Origin: CAYRXM01 sp964428175
GTDB taxonomy: Bacteria; Chloroflexota; Anaerolineae; JAFGEY01
Direction: 5' to 3'
DNA: 64,000 nt
Assembly: GCA_964428175.1 (NCBI GenBank)
Contig: CAYRXM010000004.1
Span: 1 to 64,000 of the forward strand
Within the stretch, counting starts at the first letter, position 1. Each line of letters begins with the position of its first letter. The position numbers and the translations under genes are program-made. Under the pieces are notes generated by a model, which saw only the letters and a program-made list of their open reading frames with translations, did not search any database and was not told where the DNA came from. Of the stretch, positions 33,129 through 41,511 are shown piece after piece.

Positions 33129-33752
33129 CTAGATTGATCGCAAATAGACCCCGTACCACCACGCGCTGCCGGCCGGCTCGATCCAGGTCTCCGGTGTCAC
33201 CGCCTGCGCCGACCAGAACAGCGCGCCGTCGGCCAGCAAATCGCCGAGTGTCGTCGGACACTTGCTTGCCCGTTCAAGCTGCGCTTTGCTGAGACCCAAA
33301 ATGCCCGGCACTTCCATGCCCGGATCGGGTTCGACATCATCGGGCGCGGCGGCCAGAAAAACCGGGTTGACAAAGTGTGGCGATTTCTCGCGCGGCGGGC
33401 GGCCAAATCGGAAAACCGCGCTCCAGATGAACAGCGGGCGCGGCGGCGGGCAGTCGAGTTGGGCGCTGATGTCCCGGGCCGGCCCTTCGCTGTCAAAAAA
33501 CAGCGTCCGTTCCGGCTCGATCAATGTCACCTCCAGCCCGGCCTCTTCTTGTGCCTCGCGCCGCACTGCCTGTGTCCAGGTCTCACCCACTTCCACGTGC
33601 CCGCCGATGCCAATAAGCTTGGCGATCTGTTCGTCGCCCCGGTCGCGCCAGTTGCGGCGGTCTTCGAGGGCAAAAAGCAGGCGATCGCGCCAGCGCAGAA
33701 TCAACCCGGTGGAATGATCGGCGTTTGAGGGGCCAAGGTCTTGGATTTTCAT
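33129..33752 (-). CDS. Nudix hydrolase
   Basis: Predicted nucleoside-diphosphate-X hydrolase, 207 aa. The Nudix box is perfect: G-x5-E-x7-REUxEExGU in GHVEVGETWTQAVRREAQEE AGL. A long insertion after the box (FFDSEGPARDISAQLDCPP...) is unusual, and the substrate is unknown. Its ATG overlaps the stop of the upstream pRiA4b-type gene by 4 nt (ATGA), so they are translationally coupled. Confidence 0.9.
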   Translation of the reverse strand: MKIQDLGPSNADHSTGLILRWRDRLLFALEDRRNWRDRGDEQIAKLIGIGGHVEVGETWTQAVRREAQEEAGLEVTLIEPERTLFFDSEGPARDISAQLDCPPPRPLFIWSAVFRFGRPPREKSPHFVNPVFLAAAPDDVEPDPGMEVPGILGLSKAQLERASKCPTTLGDLLADGALFWSAQAVTPETWIEPAGSAWWYGVYLRSI

Positions 33753-34306
33753 CGTACCGTTTTCAACGCCGCATTGACTTCATCCAGACTGAATGCCTGC
33801 GGGTCGAATTCCCCGCCGACCCATTCCAACATCTCGTCGTGTTCGGGATGTTCGGGGTTCTGAATTGCCTCCAGAAAATCGGCATAGCCCCACACCCCGC
33901 CGACGTCTTCGGGCGGGCAGGCCATCTTGCCCTTGATGCAGATGGGATATTCGACGCCCGGCTCGGCGGGCAGGATTTTTTCCACCAGGATCTCGTGCTC
34001 CCAACTGTCGCCAAAGTCGTACTCGTAGATAAACCGACTGCCTTCACCGGCCAGTTGGTTGAGTCGGTATTTTCTTTCGTTCTCGACCGGCTCCCAGTCT
34101 TCCGGGCTGGGTTCACTATAGTGGACGCCGTCAATCGTAAACAGGTGCAGGTGATAATCGCTCCAGCCCATTGCGGCCTGCAAAATGAGGTGCAGATGGG
34201 CCAGGGTGATGTCGTCCGGCGCCTGGATGCGCCGCCAGATGGGCGGTCTGAAATTCTTGAGAGTCACCTTGATCTGGTAAATTGTCTCACTCGATTTCTT
34301 TGCCAT
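33749..34306 (-). CDS. Plasmid pRiA4b ORF-3 family protein
   Basis: 185-aa protein of the pRiA4b_Orf3 family (function not established). Typical segments are YQIKVTLKNFRPPIWRRIQAPDDITLAHLHLILQAAMGW, HLHLFTIDGVHY, FIYEYDFGDSWEHEILVEKI and CPPEDVGGVWGYADFLEAI. ATG 34306 follows AAGGAGAG. First gene of a two-gene unit with the Nudix hydrolase. Confidence 0.92.
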   Translation of the reverse strand: MAKKSSETIYQIKVTLKNFRPPIWRRIQAPDDITLAHLHLILQAAMGWSDYHLHLFTIDGVHYSEPSPEDWEPVENERKYRLNQLAGEGSRFIYEYDFGDSWEHEILVEKILPAEPGVEYPICIKGKMACPPEDVGGVWGYADFLEAIQNPEHPEHDEMLEWVGGEFDPQAFSLDEVNAALKTVR

Positions 34307-34355
34307 CGAACTCTCCTTTTTCATTTGGGTGTGTTTCATTTGATCTGGAGAGGAG

Positions 34356-34377
34356 TGCCGCACGCCCACGTGCGGCA
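34356..34377. terminator. Short hairpin between the larA-like and pRiA4b-type genes
   Basis: Perfect 9-bp arms TGCCGCACG and CGTGCGGCA with loop CCCA, after the stop of the larA-like gene on the minus strand. No T-run follows. Confidence 0.45.
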
Positions 34378-34394
34378 TCCCTGCTCCTTGCTTT

Positions 34395-35690
34395 TCATCC
34401 AACCCACCCGCTGACCACCGGCAGTGTGAGCAGCGCGTGCGGCACGACCAGCACATCCAAATCTGATCCTAAATTCTCGGCGACGAGCTGCAATGCCTCT
34501 TGCATCGTCTGGGCGGGGATCAACTTGCAGGCGTGCACCACGTCCGGGCATTCGCTGCCGACGACGATCACCTGGCACTGTTCCAATACCTTGGCCATCA
34601 CGAACGCGCGCTGCCCGCCGGGTGGGTAGCCGTTTCGACGCGCGTCGTCGAGAATGGACTGGATGTCCGGCGCGTCGCGCATTGCCTGGAGAAAGCGCTG
34701 CTCGCCCACCCCCTCGCCTACCCCTTCTTCACAGCGCGCGGGGATGATGTACAGGCCGCCGGGCCGCACGGCCGGCGTCGGCGCAAAGTGCAGGTACGAG
34801 GGCGTGCGCGTGGCCTGGTAGAGGTTGGCGTCTTTGGGAAAGCCCACCCCGCCGACGGCCGCGTCGTACTGCTGCGGCACGGACACCTCGTACATCGAGC
34901 GGGCAAACTCGACCAGCTGGCGGTGCGTCTCCACCGGTTCGCCGGCCATCGTGCAAACCACGCGCCCGCCGTCGTCGAGCACGACATTGGCGATAAAGCG
35001 CAGCCCGGCGCGCAGCGCGGCCTCGGTGATCGCCTCGTGAAAGGGGTTGCCCTCGATCCGGCCCAGGCGCGTGCGCGGATCGTCGACAAAGCGCGGGCCG
35101 TGACTGTAGGCGATCAGCGCCTCGCCCGCCGCGCCAACGGCGACCGTCTTGCGCCCGCCGGAATAGCCAGCGTACTGGTGCGGCTCGACGATCCCCGTCG
35201 CAACAAGCAAATCCGCGTCGTGGGCGGCGCGATGCACCGACAGCGGAATGCCGTTGGCCTCGCCCAGGTCGACCAGCGCGGCGGGGTTCTGCGGCTCGTT
35301 GTCGATCACCCGGTAGCGCGCAACCACCGCCTGGCCCAACTTGGCGACCTTTTCCTCGTGTGTGCTGGGGCGGTGCATGCCGATACCGCACAGCAGGGTG
35401 ATGTCCTCATCGCGCACTCCCGCGTATTCGAGTTCACGCAAGATCGGCGGCACCAGCAGGTGATCGGGGCTGGCGCGGGTCGCATCGGTAAAGACGATGC
35501 AAACAGTGTCGCCGCGATGGGCCAGATCGCGCAAGGGCAACGAGCCGACCGGTTCGACCAGCGCCGCATCGACGGCTGCCGGCACGTCGGGGATGGGCGG
35601 AACCGGTTTCGACTCGACCAGGTGCCCGCGCATACCCGGCAAAAGGTCGAATTCGAGGTGGGTTTTGCCGAACGGAATGCGATAGGTCAT
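34395..35690 (-). CDS. LarA-like nickel-pincer-cofactor racemase family protein (DUF2088)
   Basis: Predicted member of the lactate racemase LarA superfamily, 431 aa. It carries the motifs that hold the nickel-pincer nucleotide: FTDATRASPDHLLV, GIGMHRPSTHEE (His), IVEPHQYAGYSGGRKTV (His and the cofactor-linked Lys) and NPFHEAITEAA (His). LarA racemises lactate, and relatives act on other 2-hydroxy acids or sugar acids. No larB, larC or larE maturation genes are in this window, so the cofactor must come from elsewhere or the activity differs. The RBS is weak (AGAGG directly before the ATG). Confidence 0.88.
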   Translation of the reverse strand: MTYRIPFGKTHLEFDLLPGMRGHLVESKPVPPIPDVPAAVDAALVEPVGSLPLRDLAHRGDTVCIVFTDATRASPDHLLVPPILRELEYAGVRDEDITLLCGIGMHRPSTHEEKVAKLGQAVVARYRVIDNEPQNPAALVDLGEANGIPLSVHRAAHDADLLVATGIVEPHQYAGYSGGRKTVAVGAAGEALIAYSHGPRFVDDPRTRLGRIEGNPFHEAITEAALRAGLRFIANVVLDDGGRVVCTMAGEPVETHRQLVEFARSMYEVSVPQQYDAAVGGVGFPKDANLYQATRTPSYLHFAPTPAVRPGGLYIIPARCEEGVGEGVGEQRFLQAMRDAPDIQSILDDARRNGYPPGGQRAFVMAKVLEQCQVIVVGSECPDVVHACKLIPAQTMQEALQLVAENLGSDLDVLVVPHALLTLPVVSGWVG

Positions 35691-35742
35691 CCTCTATCCA
35701 TTACCGAGTCTCCTGAAAAAAGTCTCTCACGCCAAGTCGCAT

Positions 35743-35757
35743 CCAACCTTCGGTTGG
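35743..35757. repeat. Small palindrome in a Chloroflexota-style intergenic repeat
   Basis: CCAACC-TTC-GGTTGG within a stretch (about 35726-35835) containing the phrases CGCCAAGTCGC, CGACGCAAAG and GGCGACTTGGCGCCTTTGCGCGAG. It looks like an extragenic repeat; no gene is seen. Confidence 0.5.
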
Positions 35758-35854
35758 CGACGCAAAGATTGTTAAAATAGTCTTTGAGTTCTGTATTTAT
35801 ACCAAAACTTGGCGACTTGGCGCCTTTGCGCGAGTTCTTTCAGTGGAGTCATTA

Positions 35855-36499
35855 CTATATCCCTTGCGAAGGTTGGCAACCTTCGCAAGGGTGGCTGATT
35901 TCGGATTGAATCTGCGCCACAAAGGTGTGCATGAAAACGAGGCGCTGCCGGGCCATTTCCTGCCCGGTCGGCGTGACCGGCTGCCAGCTCATTTGAAAGC
36001 GAATCTGGTCGGCGACGGTGGCCGGCGGGCGGGTAAACTGCTCGGCAAAGGGGACGGCGGCATCATAGGCGGGCAAATCGCCCTTGCTCATCCAGGCGCG
36101 CATCAGGCCGAGCGCGCCCATCCCATCGAGCATGTCGGCGTCGCGCAGCACGCAGAGCAGCGGCGTATCGGTGCGCAGGCTGTTGTGCCAGCGCACGGCA
36201 AAGAGGATCGCCTCGCGCTGATCGTCAGGGAGGGGCAGGTCGGCCAGCAGCGGGGCGGCCAATGCTGCCGACCGCGCGCCGTGCTCCGCTTCCGGCCCGG
36301 GCTGCGTGCGACCGGCGTCGTGGATCAGCGCGGCGATCTCGGCCGGCCACGGATCGACGCCTTCTGCCGCGGCGATAACCAAAATGTTGCGCCGCACCCG
36401 GTCGACGTGCAGCCAGTCGTGCGCCACCGCCGGGTTGTCTTGGAACAGCCCGCGCACCCAGGTTTCGACTCGTTCAATCACTTGACGCCGTGTATCCAT
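35855..36499 (-). CDS. HD domain phosphohydrolase
   Basis: Predicted metal-dependent phosphohydrolase, 214 aa. HD-domain ligands are His in HDWLHVDRV, the HD pair in LIHDAGRT, His in RWHNSLR and the late Asp in LRDADMLDGMGALG. The fold resembles the YedJ/YpgQ-type small HD enzymes. The last ~11 residues (PCEGCQPSQGI) are encoded by a perfect palindrome (35861-35891), so the original gene end may have been replaced. RBS is AGGA. Confidence 0.85.
   Translation of the reverse strand: MDTRRQVIERVETWVRGLFQDNPAVAHDWLHVDRVRRNILVIAAAEGVDPWPAEIAALIHDAGRTQPGPEAEHGARSAALAAPLLADLPLPDDQREAILFAVRWHNSLRTDTPLLCVLRDADMLDGMGALGLMRAWMSKGDLPAYDAAVPFAEQFTRPPATVADQIRFQMSWQPVTPTGQEMARQRLVFMHTFVAQIQSEISHPCEGCQPSQGI
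35861..35891. terminator. 31-bp perfect hairpin at the end of the HD gene
   Basis: 15-nt arms CCCTTGCGAAGGTTG and CAACCTTCGCAAGGG around a single G. It lies inside the reading frame, ending 6 nt before the stop region of the HD gene on the minus strand. It may end transcription, or be an inserted extragenic palindrome. Confidence 0.6.
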
Positions 36500-36564
36500 C
36501 TTGATATCCTGTGAATCGAGACATTAGGGGGAGTATAACCCACCCGGCGAGGTTTGTCAATCAT

Positions 36565-36593
36565 TTGCGCAAAAGGGTCAACCATGCTAGAAT
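36565..36593 (+). promoter_or_regulatory. Putative promoter of the GH18-like gene
   Basis: TTGCGC (36565-36570), 17-nt spacer, TAGAAT (36588-36593). Predicted start of transcription is near 36600, about 175 nt before the TTG start codon. Confidence 0.5.
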
Positions 36594-36626
36594 ATCTGCT
36601 CATTCTAGCCCGTTAAGGGAGGAGAA

Positions 36627-36665
36627 TTCAGAGGCATTCCGGCACAATCCTCTGAACGTTTTTTT
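36627..36665 (+). terminator. Intrinsic terminator in the leader of the GH18-like gene
   Basis: TTCAGAGG (36627-36634) pairs with CCTCTGAA (36649-36656), then CG and seven T (36659-36665). It lies between the predicted promoter and the coding region, so it could act as an attenuator. Otherwise 36500-36775 holds no gene. Confidence 0.55.
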
Positions 36666-36775
36666 GAAACGTCTGATCGATTGATTCATCCGACGTGCTT
36701 CGCTGCACCCGCGCGACACCGGCACACCCGGCGTCCAGACGGAGGGGCGAGAAAAAATGGAAAGGAGCAAAATCC

Positions 36776-39700
36776 TTGAGTACCCAAGAAAGCAAACCAG
36801 ATCAGCCCAAAGGCGGCGCCGCAAAAAACCGCGTTGGTAGCCTGATCATCAACATTCTTTTGGCCGTCGTGATCCTGGTCAGCGCGCTGTGGCTGCCGCC
36901 GATCTCGATCGGCAAACGCCTTTCCGAGGGCGGCTATGTTGCTCTGGGAGAAGGCATCTGGTCGATTGCCGACGCTGACGGCACCATCCTCACCGTGCGT
37001 CCGGAAGGGCTGCGCGGCAAGCTGAAAGCCAAACTCCACGCTGTTCCTCGCTCAGACTTTATCGCCGGCTCGAGCGACCAAGACCTCGTTCCGGCCGCCG
37101 CCGCGCTTCCCTCATACGTCGACATCAAAAGCCCGGTTTACCGGCTCGCTCTGCGCGGCGAACTGCCATCGGCGGCGCTGCTGACGGTGCCCATCCCCAA
37201 CGACGCCTTGCCCTACGAAACGCTCGACATGTACGCCTGGGACGGCGCGAACTGGAACTGGGTGCCCTGCCGCGTCATCGCCCAGGAAGATGTGATCCTG
37301 GCCGAACTGGGCAATCTGCCCGAACAGTTCGACTTTGTGGTGGCGCAAACCAGGCTGCTCCCGCCGGTCATCTCGGCCGACTTGAGCGGCAGCACCGTGC
37401 CCGAAGCGGCCAGCGGCACCGTGGTCGAACTGAACCCGCACGCACTGACCATCGGCGACGACGGCCAGGTGATCGGCACGGCCAAATTCGACCTCAATGC
37501 GGCCTCGCCCTATGCGATCATTCCGGTGCTGACCAACTGGCGCGAAGGCGAAGCGATCCGCAGCGATCTGGTCGACAATATGCTGGTCAACTCGGACCTG
37601 CGCCAGGCGCACATCGAGGCCATCGTGCAGGCGGTGAACGAAAACAATTTCCAGGGCATCATGCTCGACTACCGGGCGATCAACCCGGGCTTGCGCGGCT
37701 CGTGGACCGAATTTGTGTCGCTGCTGGCCCAGGCGCTGCACCAGCAGGGCAAAACCCTGGCCGTCCGCGTCGAATACCCGCGCCAGGTGGCCTATGACCA
37801 GTGGGATACCGGCGTGTCCGACTGGATGGCCCTCGGCAAGGCCGTCGACGTGCTGCAAGTGCCGGCCATTCCCGATCCACAGGCCTTTGTGGCCGATGGA
37901 TTGATGGAGCAGTTGTTCGACTGGGCCGTCACCCAGGTACACCGCCACAAATTGCAGTTTATCCTCTCCACCCGCAGCGTCGATCTCAAGGGCAACAACC
38001 CCAGGTACGTGACCTATGTCGATGCGATGGATCCCTTTGCGAACGTCATCGTCGAAGGCGGGCGCGAAGCGGTGAACACCGGCGAGCACGTCGTCTTTGC
38101 CCTCAGCACCGGTCAGGGCGGCACCGGAATCATGTACGACGAAGGATCGCGCACCTATTGGTTCCGCTACCGCGATGATCGCAACGAAGAACACACCGTC
38201 TGGCTGGAAAACGCGGCCAGCATCGCCCACAAGCTGGAGCGGATGGCCTTTTACAATTTCCGCGGTGTGGCTTTTCAATATCTGCTTGACGACGGCAACG
38301 ACGATCAGGTCTGGCAGGTGATCCACGAGTTTCACACCCGCACCATCCCCCAGATGACCGACCAGTTCTCCGTGGTCTGGACCATCGACCGGGATGGCGA
38401 GATGGTCGAGCAGCTTACCACCTCGCTCGCCGAGCCGCATTTTGGCTGGGCCACCGACGACACTGGCACGTACCGGATCGTCGCCGCCGTCTCGTCGGAT
38501 ATGGGCAAGACGACCACCGTGCGCAGCGAAACACAGCTTCGGGTTGGCGAGGGCATCGTCCCGCCTGAGGCCGAGCCGACTCCATCCGTCGAGGTGGAAC
38601 CCGAGCCGGAAGCCACGTCGACGCCCGAACCGACGGCCACCCCCGAACCGACGCCCACGCCGGAACCGACCCAGTCTGCGGACAGCGCGGTCAAGGCCAC
38701 AATCAACAGCAGCACGCTCAACCTGCGCGCCGGCCCGGGCACCAACTATGCCAAGCTCGGCTCCGCCCGCCAGGGCGACGTGTTCAGCGTCGTCGGCAAA
38801 AACGAGAGCGGCAGTTGGATCAAGATCAGGGCCAACAATGGAGACGAAGCGTGGGTCAGCGTCGAGTTTGTCACCCTCAGCAGCTCGTTGAGCGGGGTTG
38901 CTGTCGCCCAGGCGCCGGCGACGCCGACGCCCGGATCGCCGTCTACGCAGCCGTCACAGCCCACCCAGCCCACCCCCAGCGGGCCGGTGCCGGCTACCAG
39001 CAGCACCGGTTTTGGCTACGGCATCCAGGTCCACGCGCCGACCGGGTCGCAGCAGGTCATGAACATGGTCAACGGCCTCGGCTTTGGCTGGATCAAGCAG
39101 CAGGTGCGCTGGCAGTGGACCGAAGCCGCCAAAGGCCAGTACGGCTTTAAGGACATGGAAGGGCTGGTCAATGGGGCCAACGCCGCCGGGATCAAGATCA
39201 TGTTCAGCGTCGTCGCCGCCCCGGAATGGGCGCGCGGCGGCAAGCATGGCGACGGCCCGCCGGACAACTATCAGGATTTTTACAACTTTATGGGCGCCAT
39301 GGCCGCTCATTTCAAGGGGCGCGTGCATGCCTATGAAATCTGGAACGAGCAAAACCTGCAGCGCGAGTGGGAAGGTTCGCCGCTCAGCGCGGCCGATTAC
39401 GTGCGCCTGCTCAAGGGCGCTTACCAGGCGATCAAGGCCGCCGACCCCAACGCCAAGGTGATCAGCGGGGCCATGACCCCCACCGGCATCAATGATGGGG
39501 TGTGGGCCATCGACGACCGCGTCTACTTGCAGCAGATGTACAACGCCGGGCTGAAATACTACTGCGACGCCATCGGCGCGCACCCCAGCGGCTTTGCCAA
39601 CCCGCCCGACATCTATTTCAAAGGCCCATACGGCGCGCCGGGACTCGATCCCAACCGTGGACACGACGATCAACCGAGCTTTTTCTTCCGCAACACGATG

Positions 39701-40033
39701 GAAGATTACTATGCGGTTATGGTCAAAAACGGCGACGGCGGCAAGCGCATCTGGGCCACCGAGTTCGGCTGGCCGACCAATGACGGCATGGGCGTGCCGC
39801 CCAGCCCCAACTACGAGTTCGCCGCCGACATCACCGAACAGCAGCAGGCCGATTACATCGTGCGCGCCTACCAGTGGTCGAAAAGCTGGGGCCACGCCGG
39901 GGTCATGTTCCTGTGGAACCTCAATTTCTGGCCCACCGTTGGGGCAGAAAATGAAATGGCCAAGTACGGCATCGTGCGCGGCGACTGGTCGCCGCGACCG
40001 GCGTACATTGCCCTGCAAAATATGCCCAAGTAA
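36776..40033 (+). CDS. Membrane-anchored GH18-like / SH3b / clan-A glycosidase fusion
   Basis: 1085-aa multidomain surface protein. A signal-anchor helix lies at about 24-43 (LIINILLAVVILVSALWLP). Residues ~215-555 form a YaaH-like GH18 barrel: SPYAIIPVLTNW, FQGIMLDYRAI, and the closing WLENAASIAHKLERMAFYNFRGVAFQYL. The GH18 catalytic DxE is D298-Y299-R300 here, so the Glu is missing. A (TPEP)n linker, an SH3b domain (~640-700, STLNLRAGPGTNYAKLG) and a second Pro/Thr linker follow. Residues ~742-1085 are a GH39/GH5-like barrel with acid/base E858 (YEIWNEQN) and nucleophile E996 (ATEFGW). Start TTG 36776 is 8 nt after AAAGGAG. Likely cell-wall or glycan hydrolysis. Confidence 0.85.
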   Translation: MSTQESKPDQPKGGAAKNRVGSLIINILLAVVILVSALWLPPISIGKRLSEGGYVALGEGIWSIADADGTILTVRPEGLRGKLKAKLHAVPRSDFIAGSSDQDLVPAAAALPSYVDIKSPVYRLALRGELPSAALLTVPIPNDALPYETLDMYAWDGANWNWVPCRVIAQEDVILAELGNLPEQFDFVVAQTRLLPPVISADLSGSTVPEAASGTVVELNPHALTIGDDGQVIGTAKFDLNAASPYAIIPVLTNWREGEAIRSDLVDNMLVNSDLRQAHIEAIVQAVNENNFQGIMLDYRAINPGLRGSWTEFVSLLAQALHQQGKTLAVRVEYPRQVAYDQWDTGVSDWMALGKAVDVLQVPAIPDPQAFVADGLMEQLFDWAVTQVHRHKLQFILSTRSVDLKGNNPRYVTYVDAMDPFANVIVEGGREAVNTGEHVVFALSTGQGGTGIMYDEGSRTYWFRYRDDRNEEHTVWLENAASIAHKLERMAFYNFRGVAFQYLLDDGNDDQVWQVIHEFHTRTIPQMTDQFSVVWTIDRDGEMVEQLTTSLAEPHFGWATDDTGTYRIVAAVSSDMGKTTTVRSETQLRVGEGIVPPEAEPTPSVEVEPEPEATSTPEPTATPEPTPTPEPTQSADSAVKATINSSTLNLRAGPGTNYAKLGSARQGDVFSVVGKNESGSWIKIRANNGDEAWVSVEFVTLSSSLSGVAVAQAPATPTPGSPSTQPSQPTQPTPSGPVPATSSTGFGYGIQVHAPTGSQQVMNMVNGLGFGWIKQQVRWQWTEAAKGQYGFKDMEGLVNGANAAGIKIMFSVVAAPEWARGGKHGDGPPDNYQDFYNFMGAMAAHFKGRVHAYEIWNEQNLQREWEGSPLSAADYVRLLKGAYQAIKAADPNAKVISGAMTPTGINDGVWAIDDRVYLQQMYNAGLKYYCDAIGAHPSGFANPPDIYFKGPYGAPGLDPNRGHDDQPSFFFRNTMEDYYAVMVKNGDGGKRIWATEFGWPTNDGMGVPPSPNYEFAADITEQQQADYIVRAYQWSKSWGHAGVMFLWNLNFWPTVGAENEMAKYGIVRGDWSPRPAYIALQNMPK

Positions 40034-40056
40034 GACACCGGGCATCAAAAACACCG

Positions 40057-40089
40057 AGAAACCAGGGTTTTGTCAAAACCCTGGTTTCT
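40057..40089 (+). terminator. Rho-independent terminator between the two glycosidase genes
   Basis: 15-bp arms AGAAACCAGGGTTTT and AAAACCCTGGTTTCT with loop GTC, then TGATTTTC. Same design as the terminator at 6439-6469. Confidence 0.85.
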
Positions 40090-40111
40090 TGATTTTCTAC
40101 CGGAGTTTGAT

Positions 40112-41428
40112 ATGAAACCGCAAAGTTGGTTTTTATTCATCGTCGTGATTTTGGGACTGCTGCTCCCGGCCTGCCGGCCCAAGCAGACCATCCCCACGCC
40201 AGTCTCATGGGAGTCGCAGCAGACGGCCACGCCGGTGCTGGCCCAGGCCGTCACCCCCACGCCGACCATCATCCCGCCCACCTCGACCGCTGCGGCGACG
40301 GCAACTGCTGTTGCCGAGGTGACTGCTGTTGCCGAGGTGACAGTGGTCGAAGCGACGGCGACGCCGCTCCCGGCAAGTCCCACCCCCCCGCCGGTGCAGT
40401 CGGGGTTGATGACCTCGCCCGATTACGGCATCCAGGCCTTTATGTGGTGGCGGCCCGAGGTGGCCACGCGCGACCTGGGGCTGATTCAAGAGATGGGCTT
40501 TCGCTGGGTCAAGCAGATTTTCGCCTGGAACGCCATCGAAGGCGCGGCCAAGGACCATTTCGACTGGAACGCGACCGACCGCATTGTCGATGACGTCAAC
40601 CGCTACGGCCTCAAGCTGCTCGCACGCATCGATCGCGCCCCGGCCTGGGCCGGTGGGCAAGGCGAAAACGGTCTGCCCACCAACATGTCCGATTTCGGCG
40701 ATTTCTGCTTTGCGCTGGCCAGCCGCTACAAGGGCAAAATCCAGGCCTATCAAATCTGGAACGAACCCAACCTGGCCCGTGAGTGGGGCGGCCGGGCGCC
40801 CAACCCCGCCGAATACACCCAACTGCTCAAGGTGGCCTATGAGGCGATCAAGCGGGCCGATCCGGAGGCCATCGTGATCAGCGCCGGGCTGACCCCCACC
40901 GGCACCCACAATGCCGAGGCCATGCCCGACGATATGTACCTGGAAGGGATGTACCAGGCCGGGTTCCAGCAGTACTGCGATATGGTCGGCCTGCACGGCG
41001 CGGGGTTCAAGGCCCCGCCCGAGATGTCGCCGGACGAACTGCTGGCCACGCCGGGGCAGCCCTACGGCGATCAGCGTTTCTTTTGCTTTCGTCACGTCGA
41101 AGATATGCGCAAGATCATGGAAAAGCATGGCGACGGCGCGCGCCGCGTGGCGATCCTCGAATTTGGCTGGACCACCGACACGCGCCCCGGCTCACCGTAT
41201 GCCTGGCACAGCGTCACCCAGCAAGAACAGGCCGATTATATGGTGCGCGCCTACCAATGGGCCAAAGAGCATTGGCAGCCGTGGATCGCGCTGATGAGCC
41301 TGATTTACATCGCCGACCCGTACTGGACGCCGGAAAGCGAAGAGTACTGGTGGGCGATCACCGAACCCAACTATCCCACCCCGTGGACGCGCCCGGCCTA
41401 CGCCGCGCTCAAGAACATGCCCAAATAA
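40112..41428 (+). CDS. Lipoprotein clan-A glycosidase (GH39/GH5-like)
   Basis: 438-aa lipoprotein paralogous to the C-terminal module of the preceding gene. Signal peptide with lipobox LLPAC, ~60 residues of Thr/Ala/Pro linker, then a (beta/alpha)8 barrel. The acid/base Glu is E218 (YQIWNEPN) and the nucleophile Glu is E350 (AILEFGWTTD). It ends in YAALKNMPK, nearly identical to YIALQNMPK of its neighbour. ATG 40112 follows CGGAG. The substrate is unknown; exported beta-glycosidase is the safest name. Confidence 0.87.
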   Translation: MKPQSWFLFIVVILGLLLPACRPKQTIPTPVSWESQQTATPVLAQAVTPTPTIIPPTSTAAATATAVAEVTAVAEVTVVEATATPLPASPTPPPVQSGLMTSPDYGIQAFMWWRPEVATRDLGLIQEMGFRWVKQIFAWNAIEGAAKDHFDWNATDRIVDDVNRYGLKLLARIDRAPAWAGGQGENGLPTNMSDFGDFCFALASRYKGKIQAYQIWNEPNLAREWGGRAPNPAEYTQLLKVAYEAIKRADPEAIVISAGLTPTGTHNAEAMPDDMYLEGMYQAGFQQYCDMVGLHGAGFKAPPEMSPDELLATPGQPYGDQRFFCFRHVEDMRKIMEKHGDGARRVAILEFGWTTDTRPGSPYAWHSVTQQEQADYMVRAYQWAKEHWQPWIALMSLIYIADPYWTPESEEYWWAITEPNYPTPWTRPAYAALKNMPK

Positions 41429-41456
41429 GAGTAGATAAGGCATAGTAGACAAGGCT

Positions 41457-41496
41457 AACAACAAAGCCTCGCGCTTGAGCGCGAGGCTTTGTTGTT
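41457..41496. terminator. Strong bidirectional terminator
   Basis: 18-bp perfect arms AACAACAAAGCCTCGCGC and GCGCGAGGCTTTGTTGTT with loop TTGA, between convergent genes (lipoprotein glycosidase and OppC-type permease). Confidence 0.92.
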
Positions 41497-41511
41497 GGGA
41501 GTCGGAAGGGG

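Noticed and set aside
37112..38440. 442-residue minus-strand frame within the GH18-like gene
   Set aside because: Antisense shadow, His/Val/Asp-rich low-information translation.
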